Assembly: GCA_965117025.1 (NCBI GenBank)
Contig: OZ220746.1
Span: 2,542,001 to 2,606,000 of the forward strand
DNA from: VXPQ01 sp965117025
GTDB lineage: Bacteria > Bacteroidota > Rhodothermia > Rhodothermales > VXPQ01
DNA: 64,000 nt
Direction: 5' to 3'
The translations under genes and the position numbers were made by a program. Positions within the stretch are counted from its first letter, which is position 1; each line of letters begins with the position of its first letter. Shown in pieces: positions 28,670 through 36,580 of the stretch. The notes beneath the pieces were generated by a model. It searched no databases. It was not told the DNA's origin and saw only the letters and a program-made list of their open reading frames with translations.

Positions 28670-30865
28670 ATGGATCCGCAACGTGTAAAGCGGGCATTCG
28701 CTCGCGCCATGGAAGAACCGTCAGGGGAGAGAGTCTGTGTTGCGGCGCTGCTGGATCATCACGGCGTCGATAGCGATGGAATCCATGTATGCGGCGAATC
28801 CATGCTGGACCTGTACGAGGCGCTTTCGGATGCCGGGCTCGATGTGCGCGGGTATGAAGGAACCCTGTCCGGTTTGAGAATCCTTGAAGCGCCGGGAATC
28901 CTGCATTGGGAGGATGGAGAGGACGGGAAAGGCAGGTTTGTGGTGTATTACGGTTTCCGGTCCGGGAAATACGTCATCGGGGATCCGAAGCAAGGTATCC
29001 GGCGAGTTGGGCCGCCGGACCTTGCTCGCTGCTGGATGTCCCGCATGTTGCTGTATGCCGATGGCATGGCGCAGCATGCTTCCGTACGGGCCGTCGCAGA
29101 GCGGTATCGTTGTTTTGATGTGGAGGCGGTTGGCCTGGGAAGTGATCGTGTCCTGGTTCGTTCGCGGCGTACGGACACGGCCAGCGTGTTGTCTGCCGCA
29201 GAAGCAGCGCAACTTTTCAGGGCAGACAGGTTTCGGAGCCTTGCTGTGCATGAGCGTCGGATACGCCGGGACTATGCCGGCGGAGTTGCGGGCGCGGCGG
29301 ATTCCGGAACGTGGCGCGGGTGGGTCGAGGACGGCATGCTGACCGCAGAAAGCGCTGTCCGGGAAGAGGTGGTGTGTTATGGGGTGGACGGCGCAACGTT
29401 GTCCGACGAGAGCAATGGAATATCGGCGATAGGCATTCCGACCCGCGATCGTACGGATAGTGTGCTGGCTGCGCTTCGGTCCTATCATGCAAATGTGTCC
29501 ATGCATGGGCGCCGGGTGCGTTTCGTCGTTGCGGACAGCTCTTCCGTACCGGATCAGGTGCGCTTCGCGTCGGCTCTCGACGCCTTGCGAAACGAGGTCG
29601 ATATCGAGGTGGAGCATCTTGATGAGATCTGGCGGGAAAATCTGATACGCACACTCGCGGACGAGACCGGTTGCAGCCTCGACGTATTGCGTTTTGCACT
29701 CTATGGGCACGCAACGTGCGGCACGAATTACGGGGCGAACCGGAATGCGCTGTTGCTGGCTACAGGAGGCGAGCTCTCTGTGCAGGTCGATGACGATACG
29801 AGGCTGCCTCTGTTCGAGGGGCCGGATACCCGATCCGGCATAGCCCTTTCTTCGAAAGCCGATCCCAACGAGTACTGGTTCGGCGCTTGCGATTGGGAGT
29901 CGGCAGGGGAGACAAGTTTTATCGAAGTGCATGAAAAGCTCCTTGGGCGCCCGGCCGTGCAATTGCTGGAAGAATCCGGTTGGGGAGATATTGCCGTAGA
30001 TGACCTGGAGCCGCACCTGCTGCGGCGTCTTCCGGATGCCGGGATTGGACTTACCTTCATCGGCCATGCGGGAGATGCCGGCACGTCGTCGAATGTATCG
30101 AGGCTGTTTCTTGAGGGAGCTTCTCTTGGCAGACTGGTCCGGTACGGATATGCGGAAGGCATGCGCACCCGCGAGGTAGGCCGCATCGTTACGCGCCGCA
30201 CCATCGGCAACGGGTTGTTCTGTCTCGGCATGAATGTGGGCATCGACAACCGGCAAACGCTCCCTCCGTTTATGCCCGCGGGGCGCAACGAGGACGGTGT
30301 GTTCAGCGCAACACTGGAAGCCGTTTTTCCCCTGCTTCTTCGGGGATTCTGCGAGGGTTACGCCATCGGGCATCGTCCTCTGCGGGAGCGTGCACCGTTC
30401 CCCGAGGAGATCGATTTCGAAGGGTTCAGGACCAACGACATCCTGACCGCCCTGATTGAGGAATGGGGCGCCTCTCAGCCCGATCGGTTGCCTCGCAGGC
30501 TGCGCGATCTCGGGAATCGTCTCGCGGCGTATGGATCGCTTGGCCAGCCCGATTTCGACCGTGCGTGCCGGACTGCCGTAGAGCGATCCGCAGGAATGCT
30601 GATGCTGCATATAGAACATGCGTTGTCGGGTCCCGTCGGATCGATACCGCCCATGCGGGCGGATCTGGAACGCCTGGCGGATATGCTGGAGCGGTTTGTT
30701 ACGCAGCCGGAATGCAATGCGCCGGTCGACTTGACCGGCAGTGCCGCCGAACGCAGATCGCACTTGCGCGATCTGGTCGGCGCATATGGAACACTCGTGC
30801 AACACTGGTCCGACATCGTGCTGTGCGCCAGACAGGTGCGCATGGACGAAGTCGGCGTCGCGTAG
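28670..30865 (+). CDS. Inactive C39-peptidase-like domain fused to GT-A glycosyltransferase-like domain (putative peptide-modifying enzyme)
   Basis: 731 aa, start preceded by GGGGA. Residues about 15-130 align by eye with the C39 domain of the exporter downstream: L-x-A-P-G-I-L-H-W, F-V-V-Y-Y-G and the I-G-D-P turn match. However, the catalytic Cys position is Gly19 and the catalytic His is Arg89; Asp105 is kept. Residues about 250-400 look like a family-2-type GT-A domain: I-G-I-P-T-R-D-R at 254-261, V-V-A-D-S-S at 286, N-Y-G-A-N-R-N-A at 353-360 and a D-D-D metal motif at 374-376. The last ~300 residues are mostly helical and unassigned. Inference: the dead C39 domain binds double-glycine leaders and delivers the cores to the glycosyltransferase. 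It lies between the two precursor genes. Cytoplasmic (no signal). Sugar and acceptor residue are unknown. Confidence 0.7.
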   Translation: MDPQRVKRAFARAMEEPSGERVCVAALLDHHGVDSDGIHVCGESMLDLYEALSDAGLDVRGYEGTLSGLRILEAPGILHWEDGEDGKGRFVVYYGFRSGKYVIGDPKQGIRRVGPPDLARCWMSRMLLYADGMAQHASVRAVAERYRCFDVEAVGLGSDRVLVRSRRTDTASVLSAAEAAQLFRADRFRSLAVHERRIRRDYAGGVAGAADSGTWRGWVEDGMLTAESAVREEVVCYGVDGATLSDESNGISAIGIPTRDRTDSVLAALRSYHANVSMHGRRVRFVVADSSSVPDQVRFASALDALRNEVDIEVEHLDEIWRENLIRTLADETGCSLDVLRFALYGHATCGTNYGANRNALLLATGGELSVQVDDDTRLPLFEGPDTRSGIALSSKADPNEYWFGACDWESAGETSFIEVHEKLLGRPAVQLLEESGWGDIAVDDLEPHLLRRLPDAGIGLTFIGHAGDAGTSSNVSRLFLEGASLGRLVRYGYAEGMRTREVGRIVTRRTIGNGLFCLGMNVGIDNRQTLPPFMPAGRNEDGVFSATLEAVFPLLLRGFCEGYAIGHRPLRERAPFPEEIDFEGFRTNDILTALIEEWGASQPDRLPRRLRDLGNRLAAYGSLGQPDFDRACRTAVERSAGMLMLHIEHALSGPVGSIPPMRADLERLADMLERFVTQPECNAPVDLTGSAAERRSHLRDLVGAYGTLVQHWSDIVLCARQVRMDEVGVA

Positions 30866-30893
30866 GTCGGACTTTTCGACGCTGCGCGGGCTG

Positions 30894-30914
30894 TTGCTAT
30901 TTCAAAACTCGTTT
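30894..30914 (+). promoter_or_regulatory. Shared upstream element of precursor peptide 2
   Basis: TTGCTATTTCAAAACTCG followed by TTT, the counterpart of the element before precursor 1 at 28314-28336. It begins 28 bases after the stop of the glycosyltransferase-like gene and suggests precursor 2 has its own promoter as well as read-through. Confidence 0.5.
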
Positions 30915-30930
30915 AAAAAAGTGATTGACC

Positions 30931-31104
30931 ATGAAAATCCTTGACGCTATCCGAATGACCGCTGTATCAGGCGGCGCCGACACCCCGTGCGACGGAAAAT
31001 CCCCACGGTACTTACTGGCCTGGTGGATTTGCAGCAGTACCGGTCCATTCAATCCAATGGGATTGGCAGGGAACGGCCTGTGCTATGCCCTCTGCGGAAG
31101 TTGA
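30931..31104 (+). CDS. Double-glycine-leader peptide precursor 2 (bacteriocin/RiPP-like)
   Basis: 57 aa, too small for many gene callers. Leader M-K-I-L-D-A-I-R-M-T-A-V-S-G-G places Leu at -12, Met at -7, Val at -4 and Gly-Gly at -2/-1, the canonical spacing for C39 leader peptides. The 42-residue core has four Cys at core positions 5, 19, 36 and 40, two Trp (L-A-W-W-I-C), and a Ser/Thr/Pro/Gly turn (S-S-T-G-P-F-N-P). Like precursor 1 it ends in C-x3-C, here C-Y-A-L-C-G-S. It is followed at once by a strong hairpin and then the membrane, thioredoxin and exporter genes. Two disulfides and possibly an O-linked sugar on the Ser/Thr loop are plausible (inference). No good Shine-Dalgarno is seen; the leader is A-rich. 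Confidence 0.8.
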   Translation: MKILDAIRMTAVSGGADTPCDGKSPRYLLAWWICSSTGPFNPMGLAGNGLCYALCGS

Positions 31105-31110
31105 TGCGCT

Positions 31111-31144
31111 GCGGGGGCGGATACGGTAATGTATCCGCCCCCGC
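31111..31144 (+). terminator. Attenuator-like hairpin after precursor 2
   Basis: GCGGGGGCGGATAC and GTATCCGCCCCCGC form a perfect 14-bp stem with a GGTAAT loop, starting 6 bases after the precursor 2 stop; a T-rich stretch (GTCTTTTTCCC) follows about 10 bases later. Such partial terminators let a precursor be made in excess over downstream processing genes. Confidence 0.75.
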
Positions 31145-31208
31145 ACCCCTGATTGTCTTTTTCCCTTTTACAAATTACGTCTCACGAGATACAGGACAGG
31201 AATCTGCG

Positions 31209-31883
31209 ATGACATTCGGAAACGATACGGCGCGTGCTGCGCTTTCTTCCAGCGGGTGGGCTCCACCTGCTGACAGTACGTCGAAAAAAAGCCCCGACAA
31301 ATGGTTGTTCTGGCTGCTTCCGTTCTGCTATGCGGTGCTGTACGCCATAATAAATTGGATCAGCGACGAATACGTGCAGACGCCACCTGCCGAAGCGGGT
31401 CTTCCGCAACTACCCCAGGCCAGTGGACCGCTCCGCTGGATAGGGTATGCGTTTACACCGCTGTATGTGTTCATGAAGATCGGTTTTACGACGGTGTGCC
31501 TTGCCCTGGGCGCTGCAATCATCACGTGGAACGTGCGTTTTTCCAATCTTTTCCATGCCGCCTCCCTGGCCGAGGTCGTATGGATTGCAGCCGCGCTCGC
31601 CCATCTTGCCTGGACGCTCGTTTTTCCGGGTACAAGCACGTTTTTTTACCCGCTTTCCGCCGTGAATCTCGTGGAAATCGGCCAGGATAATATGTGGGCT
31701 GTCTATCTCTTGCGGACCCTGAATCTGTTTGAGGTTGCATACGCGGCGATGCTGGTGCACGCTATTCGTCTTGTTACCGACAGCCCCCCGCACAACGTCA
31801 CGTTGCTGGTTGTGGTCTCCTATGGAGGCGGCACAGCGCTCCTTGTTGCCGGGTTCACGTTTTTCCTTCTTTCCGTTTTTTGA
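31209..31883 (+). CDS. Polytopic membrane protein of the peptide locus (possible immunity or transport partner)
   Basis: 224 aa from the ATG at 31209. About five hydrophobic segments: K-W-L-F-W-L-L-P-F-C-Y-A-V-L-Y, W-I-G-Y-A-F-T-P-L-Y-V-F-M-K-I-G, V-V-W-I-A-A-A-L-A-H-L-A-W-T-L, V-A-Y-A-A-M-L-V-H-A-I and the C-terminal V-T-L-L-V-V-V-S-Y-G-G-G. The N-terminal 30 residues are polar. I do not recognise the family; the overall look recalls Yip1-type or bacteriocin-associated integral membrane proteins. It lies 13 bases before the thioredoxin gene and is likely co-transcribed with it and the exporter. Self-protection or assistance in export are possible; neither is shown by the sequence. Confidence 0.65.
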   Translation: MTFGNDTARAALSSSGWAPPADSTSKKSPDKWLFWLLPFCYAVLYAIINWISDEYVQTPPAEAGLPQLPQASGPLRWIGYAFTPLYVFMKIGFTTVCLALGAAIITWNVRFSNLFHAASLAEVVWIAAALAHLAWTLVFPGTSTFFYPLSAVNLVEIGQDNMWAVYLLRTLNLFEVAYAAMLVHAIRLVTDSPPHNVTLLVVVSYGGGTALLVAGFTFFLLSVF

Positions 31884-31895
31884 GGGCCGCATGTG

Positions 31896-32423
31896 ATGAA
31901 GAAGATCGGAGCCGTTTTGGCTATAGCAGCGATGCTCGCCGTGGTGGCGTGGCTTGGAGTGCAGGCCCGCGATATAAGGAACGAACGTCTCGAAGCGGCA
32001 GCACGTCGGCTTCAGCTTCCGGAAGTGTATCTCGTGAATCTGCAGGGGGTACTTGTTCCCTTGCGTTCCGCCGGGGAGCAAAGTGTCGTGCTCGTATTCT
32101 TTACGACCACTTGCGAGTACTGCCGTGCGGAATTGCACGCGTTTAGGCAGCACGCGGCTCTTCTGAAAGAGCATGACGTGTTTTTTGTGGCATGGGAAGA
32201 GCGCAACGCGGTAGGGGAGTTTGCCCGGGAAACGGGAATCGATGCGGTGCCCTGGTTCAACGTGCTCCGGGATACCGCCTCGGTGCTCGGGGAAAACCTG
32301 GGCATCGATGTAGTCCCGACGACGCTTGTATACGGTCCGGGCGGGCGTCTGCGCGAGACGTTCGAGGGGCTTGCTTCGATCGGGGAGATCGCGGAAGCCG
32401 CTGCGGGGGAAGACAGGTCATGA
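31896..32423 (+). CDS. Membrane-anchored TlpA/thioredoxin-like thiol-disulfide oxidoreductase
   Basis: 175 aa from the ATG at 31896 (a GTG three bases earlier is also possible). A single N-terminal membrane anchor (about residues 4-22) leads to a thioredoxin fold with redox motif C-E-Y-C at 73-76 in F-F-T-T-T-C-E-Y-C and the cis-proline stretch V-V-P-T-T-L-V-Y. It acts outside the cytoplasmic membrane and probably forms or isomerises disulfides in the exported four-Cys peptides, as BdbA/BdbB do for sublancin (analogy). Its stop overlaps the ATG of the exporter gene (ATGA at 32420-32423), showing tight coupling. Confidence 0.85.
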   Translation: MKKIGAVLAIAAMLAVVAWLGVQARDIRNERLEAAARRLQLPEVYLVNLQGVLVPLRSAGEQSVVLVFFTTTCEYCRAELHAFRQHAALLKEHDVFFVAWEERNAVGEFARETGIDAVPWFNVLRDTASVLGENLGIDVVPTTLVYGPGGRLRETFEGLASIGEIAEAAAGEDRS

Positions 32424-34581
32424 TTCGAAGCGGCAGCCTGCGCAGGGAAACGACCAAGCGGGTGGCAAAGTCGATCGTCCGGCAACTCGACCAGTCCGAT
32501 TGCGGGGTAGCCTGCCTTGCCTGGATCGTCCGTTTTTTCGGGGGCGAGGAAACCATGGAGAGGCTGCGTGGCCTCAGCGGCACCATGTCGCAGGGCACCA
32601 CACTGCTGGGCCTGCACCAGGCGGCGGGTAAAATCGGCCTTATATCGGAGCCCTACGAGGCGGGGATGGACGACCTTGCCTCGCTGCAGGCGCCGGCGGT
32701 GCTGCATGTGGTGCTGAACGGTGTTCGCCAGCATTACGTGATTCTCTTCGGGTGTTTCGGAGATGACTTTCTGATTGGCGACCCGGAGGCCGGTCTTGTC
32801 TGGTATGACGCAAGGGGACTCGAAAAAATATGGGAGAGCAGGGCGCTCTTGCTGTTGCGTCCCGGCCACGGATTCATAACTCGAAAGCGCCGGGAATCGG
32901 CCAAGCGAAAATGGTTGCGGGACGCTATCCGGGAAGACATGCGCCCCCTTGCCCTGTCGATTGCGCTTGGCGGTCTTGTATCTGCATTTGGTCTCGCAAT
33001 GGCCTTCTTTTCCAAAGTGCTCATTGACGACATACTCCCCCAGCGGAACGCAGAGCAACTTGCTATCGGGCTGGCGCTTCTTTTCCTGGTACTGGCGGCG
33101 CAGGCGAGTATGGGTATTGTCCGGCAACTGCTTCTTCTTGGACAGGCTCGTGCCTTCAGCAACCGCATCACGAGACGATTTCTCGACGACCTGCTTCGCC
33201 TTCCCTACGCCTTTTTCAGTTCGCGCAAGACGGGCGACCTGATTGCCCGTCTGAACGACACCGAGCGGCTCCAGCAAACCGTAACGCATGTGCTGGGCGG
33301 TGTCGTCATTGAGGCGCTGGTCCTCGTTGCGGGGATGGCGTTCATTTTCGCCCACAGCCCGGAAATTGCCGGGGCGGTAGCTCTTGCGCTGTTGTTTTTT
33401 ATCCTGGTGTCCCGACATTTCCACCAGCCTATCGTGAAGGGACAGCAACGCATTATGACGGCGCATTCGCTGAACAAGAGCGGGTACGTCGAAGCCATCC
33501 GGGGCATCGAGGCGATCAAGTCGGCCAATGCCGAATCGGTGTTTACCCGGCTGATGCGCGATACGTACACCCACCTGCAGGAAGAGATTTTCCGCCTGGG
33601 CCGGGTTGCCGTACAGTTCGGCGGCGTGCTGGCGATGGCCGGCGCCTTGATCGTAACCGGCGTACTTGCGTGGGCATCGATCCTTGTGCTCGGTGACGCC
33701 ATGGGCATGGGAGCGATGGTCGCCATCCTGCAAATGATCGGGATGATTGTACCGAGCGCCCAGTCGCTGGCCACGGCGAACGTGGATTTTCAGGAGGCGA
33801 AGGTGGCTTTCGACCGGATCTATCAATTTACCTCGATTCGTCCCGAATACGACCTTGCGGAAGAGACCGCAAAGAGTCCTGTCGGGTTCGTGCGCCGTCT
33901 TGATGCGCGCTGCGTTACCTTCAGCTATCCCGGTCAGCTTACCCTGCTCGGCGATGTTTCGTTTACCTGCCATTGCGGGGAACTCATGTTGATTGTCGGG
34001 AGCACGGGATCCGGTAAATCTTCGCTATTGCGGATGTTACAGCGTCTTGCGGTGCCCGAATCGGGAGAAGTACTGGTTAACGGGTGCGACTGGAACGAAT
34101 TTTCCGTAACCGGGTGGCGGGATATTCTTGGTGTCGTACCTCAGGATATCCGGATATTCAGCGGGACGCTGGTCGATAACATCCGGCTCGGCCTTGCGAT
34201 GGGTCCGCAGGAAGCCATACGGAAATGCGAGGAACTCGGACTTTCCGATTTTTCGAGATGTTGCCTGGTGGGTACATGACGCTTGTGGGCGAAGGGGGCG
34301 CTGCGCTTTCCGGCGGGCAGCAGCAACTGGTAGGTCTGGCGCGGGCACTGGTGCGCAATCCGCGGGTGCTCCTTCTGGACGAGCCCACGTCCGCCATGGA
34401 CAGCACCACAGCACAGGAAGTCATGGATGTGCTGGATCGCTATCGCAAGGATTGCATTGCGATCGTGGCCTCGCATTCGGCTGCGTTCCTGCCCCGGGCA
34501 GATCGCGTATATCGGATCGAGGAAGGAGTATTTCGTCCGGATTTTACCCCGCTTGACCGGTTCCGGCTGGTCGGAAGCTAA
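32420..34581 (+). pseudogene. C39 peptidase-containing ABC exporter for double-glycine peptides, one-base frameshift near 34249-34253
   Basis: The first frame runs from 32420 to a stop at 34279. It carries an intact C39 domain (Q-S-D-C-G-V-A-C with Cys28, H-Y-V-I-L-F with His105, G-D-P with Asp121), six membrane helices and a Walker A (G-S-T-G-S-G-K-S-S). The rest of the nucleotide-binding domain, with L-S-G-G-Q, Walker B V-L-L-L-D-E-P-T-S and H-loop S-H-S, is in another frame up to 34581. Reading G-L-S-D-F-F-E-M-L-P-G-G-Y is restored by adding one T to the T5 run at 34249-34253. The joined protein would be about 720 aa, the normal size for SunT/LagD-type exporters. The defect may be a sequencing or assembly error, a real inactivation, or a slippery site; I cannot tell. 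It cleaves after Gly-Gly and exports the two precursor cores (established family role). Confidence 0.85.
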
Positions 34582-34636
34582 CCGGAGGACCGCCTCCGTT
34601 CCCGTGCTTCCCGGGGTGCAGCGCCCCGCTTTCCCC

Positions 34637-36580
34637 TCACCCCCGAATCAGGATCATCGCCGTCCGGGGAGGCAGTTCCAGCGAGAGCTGGCCGTCCTCC
34701 GACTGCACGGCCGTTTCCGGCGCCAGCACATCCGTGAAGCTTCCTTCGATTGCGATATCCGCCGTGTGCGCCTCCTCGGACGCATTGAAAACCACCAGGG
34801 CGGCTTCATCTTGCCAGGTGCGGACATAGGCAAGCAGCCGCCGGTCGTCGTCGGCCAGCACATAGTCGAGTTCGCCGCGCACGAAGAGGTCCATGTGCGC
34901 CTTGCGGATGCGCGCGAGGTCCTGGTAGAACGCGTACAATTCCATGTCCGGCGCAACCTGGTCCGTCCGGCGGGGCGTTTCATGGGGCATGCTGCGCTCG
35001 TCCTCGTACGCAAGATCGGCCCACACCAGCGGCTTGCGGCAGTCGGGATCGTCCGCTCCCCACATGCCCACTTCGTCGCCGTTCCAGATATGCGGTGCGC
35101 CGTAATACGTGAACTGCTGGGTCAGCAACAGACGCCGCACGGCCTCGGTCCGTTCGTCCGGACGGTCGATCTTGTACTCGGGATTGCCACGGGGGTGGGC
35201 CTGATATTTGTATTTCGTCTGGTTGTTGTAGAGCGAGGTGCCGAGGCGCGGCGAATCGTGGCTGGCGCCGAGATTCATCATGGCTTCGAGATGCGCCCGG
35301 TCGATCCCGCTTTCCACGGAATCGAGGTGGGCGATATACCCGGTTGCCGTAAGGTGGGGCGGCGCTTCGGTGAAGAAACTCCGGGTGGGCATGTACCAGC
35401 GGTAATTCATCACCGCATCGAACACGTCGCCCTGCACCCAGGGAACCGGATCGGCCATGTGATCCGGCCAGTTATCCCACCATACCTCGCCCACCAGGTA
35501 GGCGTCCGGGTTGATGTCGCGCACAAAGGCCCGGTACTCGCGCCAGAACCCCTTGGGTACGTGCTCCGCCACGTCCAGCCGGAACCCGTCTACGCCATCG
35601 CTCGGGTCGCCGTCCCCGTCGGGGTCCATCCAGCGCCGCGTCACATGATACACATGTTCTTTCACCTCGGGATGCAGGTTGCCCTGGTCGAATCCGTTCT
35701 CGTCCACCCCGACTTTTTTCAGGTTGGGAAGCGTGGACACGCCCAGCCAGCCCTGGTATTCGAATTCGTTTTCCTCGGTGTCGGGGTCGTCGAACTGTAC
35801 GATTTCATACCAGTCCGCGTAGGGCGAGGCGGCCTGGTTTTCCAGAATATCTTTCCAGGCCCAGAACGTAATCCCCGTGTGATTCCACGAATAGTCGAGG
35901 ATGATGCGTATGCCCCGCTCATGCAAGGCGTCGACGAGTTCCAGGAAAAGCAGGTCCGCCGAGGTCCATTGCCAGGTGTCGGGATCGACCGGGTTTTCCT
36001 CCGCCATGATTGCAGCGTCTCCTTCGGGGTCCGGCCCGAAATGCCGGTCGATATGCCGGTAGTTCCGGGCATCGTACTTGTGCAGCGACGGCGCATCGTT
36101 GATCGGATTGATGTACAGCGCCGTCACGCCCAGCTCCTCCAGATAATCGAGCCGGTCCAGCACGCCTTGCAGGTCGCCTCCGTATCGCCTTGCCTGCACG
36201 GTCCGGTAGAACTCCTCGCCAGAGGCCATGGCCCAGTCCTCCTGCTGGTACCAGTCATGCGTCCACGGGGTGGGACTCCATCCTTCGAACGGCCTGTTGG
36301 GATACGCTCCTGTGGTATTTTCGAAGACGGGGTCGTTGGACGGGTCGCCGTTGCGGAATCGCTCCATGAAAATCTGATACCAGATCGCCTCGCGGCTCCA
36401 TTCGGGCACGCTGGTCAGGTCGTCGGAGGTCGTCACGGATTCGTCCGCGCCGTTTCCGCCCGCCTCCACCTGGCAGGATAGTCCGGTGATGGCAAGCAAT
36501 ACAGCAAGAAATAAGGTCAGGGCGCGGGTTTCCGTAGCGCCGCAGGGCGTGGTGGGGTGTTTCATAACGATACTGTTCAT
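34637..36580 (-). CDS. GH13 alpha-amylase-family glycoside hydrolase, probable lipoprotein
   Basis: 647 aa. N-terminal signal with a possible lipidated Cys (A-I-T-G-L-S-C). Catalytic regions of GH13: D-G-F-R-L-D-V-A-E-H (nucleophile Asp), L-V-G-E-V-W (acid/base Glu) and A-S-H-D-S-P-R (transition-state Asp; the usual N-H-D is S-H-D). I-W-Y-Q-I-F-x-E-R-F near residue 67 and a C-terminal beta-sandwich (R-L-L-A-Y-V-R-T-W) are typical of cyclomaltodextrinase/neopullulanase-like enzymes. The ATG overlaps the sulfatase stop (36577-36580), so the two are one transcript. Cleaves alpha-glucans at the cell surface or periplasm. Confidence 0.85.
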   Translation of the reverse strand: MNSIVMKHPTTPCGATETRALTLFLAVLLAITGLSCQVEAGGNGADESVTTSDDLTSVPEWSREAIWYQIFMERFRNGDPSNDPVFENTTGAYPNRPFEGWSPTPWTHDWYQQEDWAMASGEEFYRTVQARRYGGDLQGVLDRLDYLEELGVTALYINPINDAPSLHKYDARNYRHIDRHFGPDPEGDAAIMAEENPVDPDTWQWTSADLLFLELVDALHERGIRIILDYSWNHTGITFWAWKDILENQAASPYADWYEIVQFDDPDTEENEFEYQGWLGVSTLPNLKKVGVDENGFDQGNLHPEVKEHVYHVTRRWMDPDGDGDPSDGVDGFRLDVAEHVPKGFWREYRAFVRDINPDAYLVGEVWWDNWPDHMADPVPWVQGDVFDAVMNYRWYMPTRSFFTEAPPHLTATGYIAHLDSVESGIDRAHLEAMMNLGASHDSPRLGTSLYNNQTKYKYQAHPRGNPEYKIDRPDERTEAVRRLLLTQQFTYYGAPHIWNGDEVGMWGADDPDCRKPLVWADLAYEDERSMPHETPRRTDQVAPDMELYAFYQDLARIRKAHMDLFVRGELDYVLADDDRRLLAYVRTWQDEAALVVFNASEEAHTADIAIEGSFTDVLAPETAVQSEDGQLSLELPPRTAMILIRG

